Assembly: GCF_000264055.1 (NCBI RefSeq) | Contig: NZ_AJXL01000001.1 | Location: 26,295 to 90,294 of the forward strand | DNA from: Flavobacterium sp. ACAM 123 | Lineage (GTDB): Bacteria > Bacteroidota > Bacteroidia > Flavobacteriales > Flavobacteriaceae | Direction: 5' to 3' | DNA: 64,000 nucleotides | Shown: positions 1 through 7,951 of the stretch, piece by piece | Layout: the number at the start of each line of letters is the position of its first letter | Numbering within the stretch: position 1 is the first letter of the stretch | The notes under the pieces: model-generated | The model's input: the letters and a program-made list of their open reading frames with translations, nothing else | Database searches by the model: none | What the model was told of the DNA's origin: nothing | Made by a program: the position numbers and the translations under genes

Positions 1-1419
1 TTATTTGATCAGTTTATTGAGCATCCCATTAAAAATAAATCCATGAAAAGGCAATACAGAGTACCAGTATAATTTTCCCCAAATTCCTCTGGGTTTGAAG
101 GTGGCGGCTTGGTACAAGGTATTATTTATTATTTTGAATTCGAGCCATGCCTGTCCGGGTAGTTTCATTTCAGCGTAGAGGACTAGTTTTCCTTTTTCCT
201 TATTAGCATATAAAACACGCCAAAAATCCAAAACGTCTCCGCTATGAATTTCGTGTCTGTTTGTGCGTCCTCTTCTAGAACCAACGCCCCCAAATAGTTT
301 GTCGATAAATCCTCGAATTCCCCAAAGCCAATCCCCATAATACCATCCTGTTTCTCCACCCAAAGACCAAATTTTATTAATTGTATATTCTCGGTCAACT
401 ATTGCCTTTTTTCTTCTATCGATAAAGCAGTTCTTTTTAGGAACCGATAAGTATTCTGAAATGCTACCGCTAAATCTGCCGCTGATTAAAGAGTCTTTCC
501 AACTAGAAGCTACTTTATCCTCATTTATTTTGATTAAAGCACGTGATAATGCCTTTTGATAGGACATAGGTTGCACATCTAATAAATCATTGATTCTAGT
601 TTCCTTACATACAACTTCAACCCGCATACTGCTTACTAAAGCACAGGCTAGCTTATATGAAGTTGAGGTTATGAAATACAACCAATAAGATGATAATTTA
701 GGAGTCATAACTGGTACGGTCCAAATCCACCTTTTTAAGTTTTTCGCTTCGGCATAACCAAGCAACATTTCTCTATAGGTAAGTATGTCAGGACCACCAA
801 TATCAAAGCTTTGATTATAGGTCAGTGAATTGAACAATGATCTTGATAATAATTCAAGCACATCAGGAATTGCAATGGGCTGACAACGGGTGTTGAGCCA
901 TCTTGGCGCAATCATAATTGGTAGTTTATTAACCAAGTCGCGGATTATTTCAAAGGATGCGCTTCCGGAGCCTACGATAATTCCAGCTCTAAGGGTCGTC
1001 GTGGGGAAGGTGCCAGTATTTAGAATAATTTCTACATTTTTTCTGGAAGCCAAATGCTTTGACAGAGAATCTTCATTAACGATACCGCTAAGGTATATGA
1101 CTTGTTGTACACTAGTGTTGTTAATCCTTTGTACAAAATTATGCGCTGATTCGCTTTCTAATTTGTCAAATTTATCAGACGAGCTAGACATAGAGTGCAT
1201 TAAATAATAGGCAGCGTCTATGTCATTAGGAACGTCTGATAAAGTTTCCTGTTTTAAAAAATCAACTTCAATTACGGTAATATTTTTTTCGAACTCTTGA
1301 GCAGTATAAAACCTGTTTTTATCTCTTGTGCAGCAAACTACATGATGGCCTTGTCCAATTAAAAGAGGTAAGAGCCGTTTTCCAATGTATCCTGTTGCAC
1401 CTGTTAAGAGAATTTTCAT
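1..1419 (-). CDS. SDR-family NAD(P)-binding protein with C-terminal DUF2867
   Basis: A 472-residue two-domain protein. Residues 1-300 form an atypical short-chain dehydrogenase Rossmann fold that opens with GATGYIGKRL (residues 7-16), a GxxGxxG nucleotide-binding loop. Residues about 345-472 match DUF2867, rich in Trp and Gly, with GETGWYYGDWLWGIRG. Proteins of this architecture are usually annotated as NAD(P)H-binding oxidoreductases or epimerases of unknown substrate. It is the last gene of the minus-strand operon that starts at the TetR gene, 23 bp after folE. The stop codon is the first three bases of the window, so the gene is complete. The family call is secure; the substrate is unknown. 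Confidence 0.85.
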   Translation of the reverse strand: MKILLTGATGYIGKRLLPLLIGQGHHVVCCTRDKNRFYTAQEFEKNITVIEVDFLKQETLSDVPNDIDAAYYLMHSMSSSSDKFDKLESESAHNFVQRINNTSVQQVIYLSGIVNEDSLSKHLASRKNVEIILNTGTFPTTTLRAGIIVGSGSASFEIIRDLVNKLPIMIAPRWLNTRCQPIAIPDVLELLSRSLFNSLTYNQSFDIGGPDILTYREMLLGYAEAKNLKRWIWTVPVMTPKLSSYWLYFITSTSYKLACALVSSMRVEVVCKETRINDLLDVQPMSYQKALSRALIKINEDKVASSWKDSLISGRFSGSISEYLSVPKKNCFIDRRKKAIVDREYTINKIWSLGGETGWYYGDWLWGIRGFIDKLFGGVGSRRGRTNRHEIHSGDVLDFWRVLYANKEKGKLVLYAEMKLPGQAWLEFKIINNTLYQAATFKPRGIWGKLYWYSVLPFHGFIFNGMLNKLIK

Positions 1420-1442
1420 AGCGTTCGTTTTGAAAGCTCAAT

Positions 1443-2057
1443 TTAACTAAATTTATTGGAAATCAAGCTAATAAACTCTCTTCTTGTTTTATCCTCTTCA
1501 AATGCGCCTGTAAACGAAGATGTAGTAGTTACGGAATTTTGTTTTTGTATTCCTCTCATTTGCATACACATGTGTTGTGCTTCGATTACTACTGCTACAC
1601 CTAAAGGATTTAATGCTTCTTGAATACAGTTTTTTATCTGGTCTGTTAAGCGCTCTTGTACTTGCATTCTTCTAGCAAATGCATCTACAATTCTTGGAAT
1701 TTTGCTGAGCCCTACAATCTGGCCATTTGGAATATATGCAATATGCGCTTTACCGAAAAAAGGCAACATGTGATGCTCACACATGGAATAGACTTCAATA
1801 TCTTTTACCACAATCATTTGTCTATGATCTTCTGTGAATAAAGCAGACTTTAAAATTTCTAGTGGGTCTAGTCCATATCCATGAGTTAAATACTGCATCG
1901 CTTTTGCAGCTCGGACAGGCGTGCTTAAAATCCCTTCACGATTTACGTCTTCACCTAAATTACGGATTATTGATGTGTAATTTTCAGCGATAAAGTCTGT
2001 AGTTTCATTATCATACAGCTCTACTTTTTCGTAACTTTTCGTTTCTTTAATTATCAT
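1443..2057 (-). CDS. folE: GTP cyclohydrolase I
   Basis: A 204-residue GTP cyclohydrolase I, which converts GTP to 7,8-dihydroneopterin triphosphate at the head of folate and pterin synthesis. The zinc site is visible: C93 and H96 in [10 protein letters not shown] and C164 in QHMCMQMRG. The [20 protein letters not shown] stretch is the family signature. Length fits the type I enzyme. It lies between two SDR genes in the same operon, 37 bp after the upstream SDR. That context suggests the pterin may serve this cluster rather than only housekeeping folate; a second folE elsewhere would support this. Identification is firm. Confidence 0.95.
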   Translation of the reverse strand: MIIKETKSYEKVELYDNETTDFIAENYTSIIRNLGEDVNREGILSTPVRAAKAMQYLTHGYGLDPLEILKSALFTEDHRQMIVVKDIEVYSMCEHHMLPFFGKAHIAYIPNGQIVGLSKIPRIVDAFARRMQVQERLTDQIKNCIQEALNPLGVAVVIEAQHMCMQMRGIQKQNSVTTTSSFTGAFEEDKTRREFISLISNKFS

Positions 2058-2094
2058 AGTCTTGTTTTTTAGCCTTATCAGCGATTGATTTTAA

Positions 2095-2778
2095 TTATAT
2101 TTTAAAGCTGACAATTCCATAATCCATTTCAAAAATTTGACCTGAGATTGATTTTGCTTTTTCTGATGTAATAAAAGCAGCCATATCAGCTACTTCTTCT
2201 GGTTTTAAATAACTTTTCATAGGGTGACGCTCTACCATGTTTTCTTTCATGCGATCGTTTCTTAGAATATTTGCCGCTAGAGTCGTTTCAGTGATAGTAG
2301 GTGCGATTGCATTTACTCTTACAGTTGATGCCAACTCTGCTCCAAGAGATCTTACCAACCCCTCAACTCCCGCTTTGGCGGTGGCAATGCTTGCATGAAA
2401 AGGCATTCCTAACTTGACAGCTACTGTGCTAAATAAAAGGATTGATGGATGTGTTCCTTTTTTCAAAATTGGTAAGTACTTTTGAATCGTTTTAACCGCT
2501 CCAATAACGTTAATTTCAAAATCATTTCTAAAATCATCAATACTTAAACTTCCTATTGGTTTTAAATTAATAGAACCAGGACAGTAAATTAAGGTGTCGA
2601 TGTTTTCTATTTGTGGTAGTTCATCCTTAAGAACATCTAATGAATAATGAGTTAAGTTAGCATGTGAAACCTCAGGTTCATTTCTGCTTATGTTGATTAC
2701 GCGATTGTTTTCTAACTGCTGCAATAAAATTGCATTCCCAATACCTTTACTTCCGCCTACAATTAATATGTTTTTCAT
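2095..2778 (-). CDS. SDR-family oxidoreductase lacking the canonical catalytic Tyr
   Basis: A short-chain dehydrogenase of 227 residues if translation starts at MKNILIVGGSKGIG (start codon at 2778). A longer reading from 2850 adds a basic 24-residue leader that does not look like a signal peptide, so I prefer the internal start, where the glycine-rich cofactor loop begins at the usual position. The NNAG-like region and the LLFSTVAV strand with the active Ser are present. In the active-site helix the YxxxK motif reads IATAK, so the catalytic Tyr is Ile. This implies an atypical or non-redox member. It is in the folE operon, after the TIGR03643 gene. Substrate unknown. Confidence 0.8.
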   Translation of the reverse strand: MKNILIVGGSKGIGNAILLQQLENNRVINISRNEPEVSHANLTHYSLDVLKDELPQIENIDTLIYCPGSINLKPIGSLSIDDFRNDFEINVIGAVKTIQKYLPILKKGTHPSILLFSTVAVKLGMPFHASIATAKAGVEGLVRSLGAELASTVRVNAIAPTITETTLAANILRNDRMKENMVERHPMKSYLKPEEVADMAAFITSEKAKSISGQIFEMDYGIVSFKI

Positions 2779-2929
2779 CTTGATTATATTTAATATTCTG
2801 TTTTGTAATCTTATTGTCTTACTAAAGAAATCGCTCAAATATTTCCTCATTATTATAAGAATCGAGTAATATTTTGTGAACCTTTATAATAATTATATTG
2901 GTAAAACTTTACCTTCTTTTATTTTGAAG

Positions 2930-3211
2930 CTACCGTTTAGAGATTTTATTATTATTGATTTGTCTTTGCATGGTACATTTAAACCGACCTTCTTTAAAAC
3001 CTCGCAATTTCTCGTGTTTTGTTTTGCGTCCTTGAACTCTTTTACGCCACATTATAAAACTTTTTGGCTTCATTTCAATGCGCATTAAGTCGATTACTTC
3101 CTGCTCTTTTAGTCCAAATTGAAGTAAAATCGCATCAAATGTCGTTCTGTCTTCCCAAGCCATTTCTATCACTCGGTCTTTTTCTAAATCTGTTAAAGGC
3201 TGTTCTGTCAT
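2930..3211 (-). CDS. TIGR03643 (DUF2805) family protein
   Basis: A 93-residue small basic protein matching the TIGR03643/DUF2805 family: conserved EMAWEDRTTFDAI and LMRIEMKPKSFIMWRKRVQGR with characteristic Trp and Met residues, followed by a basic tail. The predicted helices suggest a small helical, possibly nucleic-acid-binding fold, but the function is unknown. It begins two bases after the UbiB-like kinase stop codon, so the two are almost certainly co-transcribed. From memory, this family often sits near photolyase/cryptochrome genes in marine and flavobacterial genomes; none is present in this window. Confidence 0.8.
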   Translation of the reverse strand: MTEQPLTDLEKDRVIEMAWEDRTTFDAILLQFGLKEQEVIDLMRIEMKPKSFIMWRKRVQGRKTKHEKLRGFKEGRFKCTMQRQINNNKISKR

Positions 3212-3213
3212 TG

Positions 3214-4512
3214 TTAATATCTTAAATAATCATTTACTTTTATCGTAGATTTTAAATCAAACATCAAATTATATAGGCCAAAGAATGTTCTATTGATATA
3301 AATAAAATGCTTAGAGCCACGATTTCCATTCATCTTTCTTAGGTTTGGGTCTTTGGCAAACCGTTCCCCTAATAGCGCAATATTTTCAAAAAATACCTCG
3401 TCTGAAAAGTCAAACGTTTTTGACTGAAAAGGCTTGGTAAATAAAGAAAGTAAATCATAAAATAAGGCAGTGAAGTACTTGATTTCTTCTTCAGTATCGT
3501 CTGGTCTAAGGATTTCCAGTTCAAATAATTTTTCTCTAAATAACGATGCGTTATCTATTACTTTCGGGTCGATTAATTCGAAATAAGGGACGTAAAATTC
3601 ATTAGGTATTATTTTCATGCATCCAAAATCAAGTGCAATCAACTCGTTTTTCGCACTTACTAAAAAGTTACCAGGATGAGGGTCAGCATGTACTTTTCTT
3701 AGGATATGAATTTGGTACATATAAAAATCCCACAAGGCTTGACCGATTTTATTGGCAACAATAGGGTCTGAATTTTTAAACTGAGAAAGATGAACTCCTT
3801 CCATCCAATCCATTGTAATTATCTTCTCAGAAGAGTACTCAGGATAATATTCAGGCAAAAGTAGATTGTCTATTTTCTTACATGCAGCAGTAACTTCTTG
3901 GCTTTGTTTTAATTCCAACGTATAGTTGGTCTCCTCAATCAGCTTGTCTTCTACCTCTTTAAAATACTGATCAGATCCTTTTCCTTTAAGATTAAACATT
4001 CGGATAGCCATAGGTTTTACCAAAGACAAATCAGATGATATACTGTCAGATATTCCTGGATACTGAATTTTTACCGCCAGTTTTTTATTGTTTTTTACCG
4101 CCAAATGGACTTGACCTATACTTGCTGCATTGACAGAATTAGCATTAAACTCATCAAAAATTTCATAGGGTGTTTTCCCTAGATTTGTTTTAAAAGTTTT
4201 GAGTACTAGTGGGGCTGAAAGTGGTGGTACAGAAAATTGCGATAAAGAGAATTTCTCTACATAGGCTTGAGGCAAAAAACTTTTGTCCATACTCAACATT
4301 TGAGCAACTTTTAATGCACTTCCTTTTAACGTCTTTAAGCCGTCGTAGATGTCTTCAGCATTATCCTCGTCTAATTTGTCACGTGTTAGTCCTGAATCAA
4401 CTATTTTACCGCTGTAATATTTAAGGTAATTAACGCCTACTTTTGCTCCCGTCTGAACCAATTTTGTGGCTCTTTCGATTTTTGACGTTGGTATGTAATC
4501 TAATGTTTTCAT
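3214..4512 (-). CDS. ABC1/UbiB/AarF-family atypical kinase
   Basis: A 432-residue ABC1 (UbiB/ADCK-like) protein kinase-like protein. The KxGQ-type motif reads KVAQ (68-71), with Ala in place of the usual Gly. The nucleotide loop is AASIGQVH (129-136), the lysine is in AVKIQYPG (K148), the catalytic loop is HADPHPGN (275-282) and the metal motif is DFG (295-297). The family acts in isoprenoid quinone or lipid homeostasis at membranes. No C-terminal membrane anchor is evident. Its start codon overlaps the stop of the upstream TetR gene, so regulator and kinase are a tight pair. The family is clear; the substrate is not. Confidence 0.88.
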   Translation of the reverse strand: MKTLDYIPTSKIERATKLVQTGAKVGVNYLKYYSGKIVDSGLTRDKLDEDNAEDIYDGLKTLKGSALKVAQMLSMDKSFLPQAYVEKFSLSQFSVPPLSAPLVLKTFKTNLGKTPYEIFDEFNANSVNAASIGQVHLAVKNNKKLAVKIQYPGISDSISSDLSLVKPMAIRMFNLKGKGSDQYFKEVEDKLIEETNYTLELKQSQEVTAACKKIDNLLLPEYYPEYSSEKIITMDWMEGVHLSQFKNSDPIVANKIGQALWDFYMYQIHILRKVHADPHPGNFLVSAKNELIALDFGCMKIIPNEFYVPYFELIDPKVIDNASLFREKLFELEILRPDDTEEEIKYFTALFYDLLSLFTKPFQSKTFDFSDEVFFENIALLGERFAKDPNLRKMNGNRGSKHFIYINRTFFGLYNLMFDLKSTIKVNDYLRY

Positions 4513-5171
4513 TATTTTTTTTGTATTTTTTCTTTGAAAATAAATTTCCCAAGATCAATTAAACTGTCTAAAGGGGCAGTATTCATGAGTTCAAAACTCA
4601 GGTTTACTGATTTTTCGATATAGATGTCTGTTTTTTCAAATTTTGGTGAAACATCATCTACCCAAAATTTGAGTGTTAACAACAATTGAATCCATGAACT
4701 TTCCTGAATTGACTTTGTTTGAAATTCCTGAAACTGCTCTTGCTTTGTTCTGAAATCGTCTGTTATAATATCTGAAACATATGTTTTAAAACTTTCCTTA
4801 AGACCTGAAAGCTGTAATAGATTTTTTAGGTTGCTGTCGTACTTTTTTAAACTGAGTGTGACATAACTCCTATTTGCCGTTAGCAATTCAAAGAACGTAA
4901 AGTAGAAACTTAACATCTTTGTCTTCATATCGTAGGTTGCGTAATCGCTATCTTTATTAAGTAATTCAATCGTCTTTTCTAAAAATATTTTAAATATCTC
5001 TTTTTCTAAACTTTCGATAGTACCGAAAAAGTCATAAAATTCGGATTCTGTGAAGCCATTCAATTTCGCGAAAAGATATACTGATTTGGGTTTTTCGCCG
5101 TTTTCTAAAACACAGTCCATATAAAAAGAAACGATTGCATCTTTAGTTATTATAGTTTTCTTAGTCGCCAT
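4512..5171 (-). CDS. TetR-family transcriptional regulator
   Basis: A 219-residue regulator. Residues about 8-60 form a TetR-type DNA-binding domain with the GFTESEFYDFFGTIESLEKEIF pattern, and the rest is a helical ligand or dimerisation domain like those marked TetR C-terminal in Bacteroidota. It heads the minus-strand operon, overlapping the kinase gene by one base, and is divergent from the TIGR01777 gene at 5291. The intergenic region carries a perfect 8-bp inverted repeat (5209-5236) that is a natural operator candidate for it. The ligand is unknown. Confidence 0.82.
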   Translation of the reverse strand: MATKKTIITKDAIVSFYMDCVLENGEKPKSVYLFAKLNGFTESEFYDFFGTIESLEKEIFKIFLEKTIELLNKDSDYATYDMKTKMLSFYFTFFELLTANRSYVTLSLKKYDSNLKNLLQLSGLKESFKTYVSDIITDDFRTKQEQFQEFQTKSIQESSWIQLLLTLKFWVDDVSPKFEKTDIYIEKSVNLSFELMNTAPLDSLIDLGKFIFKEKIQKK

Positions 5172-5208
5172 TTTGAATTATTTAAATTAGAGTATAAAGG
5201 TAGTGAAT

Positions 5209-5236
5209 GTTTAACTAAATAACAATTAAGTTAAAC
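5209..5236. promoter_or_regulatory. candidate TetR operator, inverted repeat
   Basis: Half-sites GTTTAACT (5209-5216) and AGTTAAAC (5229-5236) are exact reverse complements separated by 12 bases. They lie between the divergent TetR and TIGR01777 genes, upstream of the promoter element at 5250-5257, where a bound repressor could block both directions. Binding by the neighbouring regulator is inferred. Confidence 0.5.
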
Positions 5237-5249
5237 AAAATTTATTTTG

Positions 5250-5257
5250 TATCTTTG
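5250..5257 (+). promoter_or_regulatory. Bacteroidota -7 promoter element (TATCTTTG)
   Basis: TATCTTTG is an exact match to the TAnnTTTG sigma-A element of Bacteroidota. It is 33 bases before the start codon of the TIGR01777 gene. The matching -33 region would overlap the inverted repeat at 5209-5236. Confidence 0.55.
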
Positions 5258-5290
5258 ATGTGATTGAAGCAACCTAATAAATAAATTGCT

Positions 5291-6205
5291 ATGAAAAAGA
5301 ATGTATTGCTAACGGGGGGTACAGGTTTTGTTGGAAAAGAACTCACAAAGCTTTTGATAAATAGCGGATATACCGTATCTATACTCAGTAGGACAAAGAG
5401 AGAAAATACTGTCAGTACTTTTTATTACATGTGGGATATACACAAGCAAATAATAGAAAAGGAAGCGGTCTTAAATGCTGATTACATAATCCATTTAGCA
5501 GGAGCAAATATTGCCGAAAAGCCATGGACTGATAAGCGAAAAGAGGAAGTGATTAATAGTCGGGAACAGTCTGCGCAGCTCATTTATTCCGTGTTAAAAC
5601 AGAACAATAAAAAATTAGAAGCCTTCATCTCTGCCTCTGCGATTGGGATTTATGGAGCAGTTAACGGAGAGGAAATTTGCAACGAAAATACCGCCTTTGG
5701 AGATGATTTCTTAGGTCTTACGTGTATAAAATGGGAAGCCGCTGCAGATCAATTTGAAAAGTTGGGCATCCGTACAGTAAAAGTACGTACTGGTTTAGTA
5801 TTGGGTGAAAATGATGGTTTTCTAAATAAATTAATGCCTATTTTTAAATTAAGACTCGGTTCTGCAGTGGGCTCTGGAAAACAATACATGCCATGGATCC
5901 ATGTGGAGGATTTGTGTGCAATCTATCTTGAAGCTATTGTAAACCCAAAGATGAAAGGTCCTTATAGTGCCGCGATAAATGACAATACAACCAATGCTGT
6001 ATTCTCTGATACATTGGCTAGAGTATATGGATACAAAATTTGTCTTCCCAATGTTCCAGCATTTTTAATTAAAATGATATTAGGTGAGATGTCTAAAATA
6101 GTGTTGACGGGAAGAAGGGTTTCGTCCGATAAATTGGAGGAACTGGGATTTCATTTTAAGTACTTTAATTTAGAAAAAACACTTCGTTATTGTTTGTCGA
6201 AATAG
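5291..6205 (+). CDS. TIGR01777-family oxidoreductase (YfcH-like)
   Basis: A 304-residue epimerase-like extended SDR. The cofactor loop is TGGTGFVGKEL at residues 8-18. The middle contains YIIHLAGANIAEKPWTDKRK and the SASAIGIYG segment, both typical of the family. The C-terminal DUF1731 region (LPNVPAFLIKMILGEMSKIVLTGRR) is present. Homologues are predicted NAD(P)-dependent sugar or nucleotide epimerases of unknown substrate. It is divergent from the TetR operon that also holds two SDRs and FolE, so it probably belongs to the same regulon. The start is placed just after the TATCTTTG promoter element. Confidence 0.88.
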   Translation: MKKNVLLTGGTGFVGKELTKLLINSGYTVSILSRTKRENTVSTFYYMWDIHKQIIEKEAVLNADYIIHLAGANIAEKPWTDKRKEEVINSREQSAQLIYSVLKQNNKKLEAFISASAIGIYGAVNGEEICNENTAFGDDFLGLTCIKWEAAADQFEKLGIRTVKVRTGLVLGENDGFLNKLMPIFKLRLGSAVGSGKQYMPWIHVEDLCAIYLEAIVNPKMKGPYSAAINDNTTNAVFSDTLARVYGYKICLPNVPAFLIKMILGEMSKIVLTGRRVSSDKLEELGFHFKYFNLEKTLRYCLSK

Positions 6206-6341
6206 TTGACACATAGAGGTGGTCGTTTTACCTTAGATAGTACTAAAATGGATTAGTTTAAAAACTAAGTAACTACAATCTACTTGTTTTAAATGTAGTT
6301 TTTGCGTCACATACAATTACGGTTTCATCTTAGTAAAAACA

Positions 6342-6878
6342 TCATAAAACAACTTTTACGGTAACCTTTACGTTTGTGGCTATTTTACTTCTGACAATAT
6401 AAGGGATTGCGATATTATACTCATCAGGTTTTAAGGTAAAATTGGAAATCAATTGTATTCCATTGGCTACTTTTTTAATTTTTGCAGGTACGCTGATATT
6501 TTTTGATTTTCCGTGTATGCTCATTTTTCCCTTGATATAATATTCTTTTGCAACGGGCGTAATATTTTTTAAATCGAACTTTTCAATTAAACCTTTGAAG
6601 GTTGCTTTAGGGTATTTTTTACTTTCCATATAATTTTCATTGAAATGCTCCTTCATTAAAGCTCTTTCAAAATGAAAATCATTTATGTTTGCAACAAATG
6701 ATATTGTTCCCCTTTTCGTATTCAAAATACAATTTACTTGCTCATTTGTGGCTTTTATCGGCTCAAAGAATGGCACTGACGCTTCAAAAATAATGATGCC
6801 TTGGTAAGCGGTCATTTTTTCTTGTGCGTCGAGTACAAAAGTACTTAATAATAAAAATAGGAGTACTGTTTTTTTCAT
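6342..6878 (-). CDS. YceI-family periplasmic protein
   Basis: A 178-residue secreted protein with a short signal peptide ending in LDAQE. The mature part matches the YceI lipocalin-like beta barrel: FEASVPFFEPIKATNEQVNC, NDFHFERALMKEHFNENYMESKKYP and the ATFKG strand. YceI proteins bind polyisoprenoid or amide lipids in the periplasm and are often linked to quinone or stress functions. It is monocistronic and convergent with the TIGR01777 gene. No regulatory site was recognised. Confidence 0.85.
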   Translation of the reverse strand: MKKTVLLFLLLSTFVLDAQEKMTAYQGIIIFEASVPFFEPIKATNEQVNCILNTKRGTISFVANINDFHFERALMKEHFNENYMESKKYPKATFKGLIEKFDLKNITPVAKEYYIKGKMSIHGKSKNISVPAKIKKVANGIQLISNFTLKPDEYNIAIPYIVRSKIATNVKVTVKVVL

Positions 6879-7030
6879 TTTACCATCTAAATCATACTAT
6901 TTAAAGTTACGAATATTGATTCAATTATCTAGTAAGAAATAGCTCCAAAAACCCCATGATAAGAACTTAAAAACGAGTCTTTAGGTCATGGTTATGGGTT
7001 TTAAATGGTTTTGTCTTATAAGTAGTAAAA

Positions 7031-7579
7031 TTATCCTAATTCCACCAGCACATTGTACTTTCCTAAGCTAGCCAATGTTTCTTTCGAGGTATAATCAAAA
7101 ACTTCTTCATGACGGTCTTTTTCTTTTTTTAAGGAAATCTGTTTTAAGCAATTGATGAACCGGCGTACTTCTTCTAAATTAGAAAGAATAAGACCCGGGA
7201 CTTTCTCATTTTTGCCGTCTTTATCTTTTGAAACCATCGTAAAGTAGGAAGAGTTGCAATGTTTTACCGCTCCTGTTTGAATATTCTCAGATATCACGCG
7301 GATGCCTATAATCATTGAACTGTTTCCTACATAATTCACACTCGCTTTCATCGTTACTAGTTCTCCTACTTCGATCGGTTTGAGGAAGTCTACTGTGTCC
7401 ACGGAAGCTGTTACACAATAATTTCCAGAAAACTTTGAAGCGCAGGCAAAGGCAATCTGATCGAGCAAGGAAAGGATATAGCCACCGTGGATCTTTCCGC
7501 TAAAATTCGTATGCGAGGGCAACATTAATTCTGAAATGGTAATATTAGACGAGCCAACTGTTTTGTATGTGGTATTCAT
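7031..7579 (-). CDS. acyl-CoA thioesterase (hotdog fold)
   Basis: A 182-residue single hotdog-domain protein of the YciA/BFIT-like acyl-CoA thioesterase group, which hydrolyses acyl-CoA to free acid and CoA. Diagnostic segments are LPSHTNFSGKIHGGYILSLLD with the HGG turn on the hotdog helix, and ASVDTVDFLKPIEVGELV. The C-terminal 50 residues are an extra helical tail (ISLKKEKDRHEEVF). It follows the small membrane protein gene at 7582 with two bases between them, so the two are probably translated from one message. Confidence 0.85.
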   Translation of the reverse strand: MNTTYKTVGSSNITISELMLPSHTNFSGKIHGGYILSLLDQIAFACASKFSGNYCVTASVDTVDFLKPIEVGELVTMKASVNYVGNSSMIIGIRVISENIQTGAVKHCNSSYFTMVSKDKDGKNEKVPGLILSNLEEVRRFINCLKQISLKKEKDRHEEVFDYTSKETLASLGKYNVLVELG

Positions 7580-7581
7580 AT

Positions 7582-7947
7582 TTAATTTGATTTGAAGGGA
7601 GATTCTTCTTCTTTTACTGCTGTTACAAAATATTTAGTATCTCCCCACCATGGGAATGTTTTATAGCGTTCTATATAAGATAATTTTACGTACTGTCCTT
7701 CCATGTTTTTTAGATTAAAAATTACTTGTTTGTCTTTGTCCAATACAGAAAACGAAAAAATTTGTGAACCTGACATGCCTTGGCTTATTTCTCCTTCCCA
7801 GGTTTTGAAAGCGACGCCCTTATGACTAAACTTGATTAGTTGTCCAGATCGAACACCTTCACTATAGGTGGCATAATAGACAAACGTAAAATAGCTAATT
7901 ATGGACAGTATAAGCACTGCCGCAAGAATTCCTAAAAATTTTTTCAT
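7582..7947 (-). CDS. small membrane-anchored protein of unknown function
   Basis: A 121-residue protein with an N-terminal membrane segment (residues 5-27) and a soluble beta-rich domain containing VAFKTWEGEISQGMSG and QYVKLSYIERYKTFPWWGDTKYFV. I recognise this as a widespread conserved Bacteroidota protein without an assigned function; some databases misname homologues 6-phosphogluconate dehydrogenase, which this sequence does not support. It lies between rmuC (four bases upstream) and the thioesterase (two bases downstream) in a compact minus-strand operon. Confidence 0.75.
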   Translation of the reverse strand: MKKFLGILAAVLILSIISYFTFVYYATYSEGVRSGQLIKFSHKGVAFKTWEGEISQGMSGSQIFSFSVLDKDKQVIFNLKNMEGQYVKLSYIERYKTFPWWGDTKYFVTAVKEEESPFKSN

Positions 7948-7951
7948 CGTT

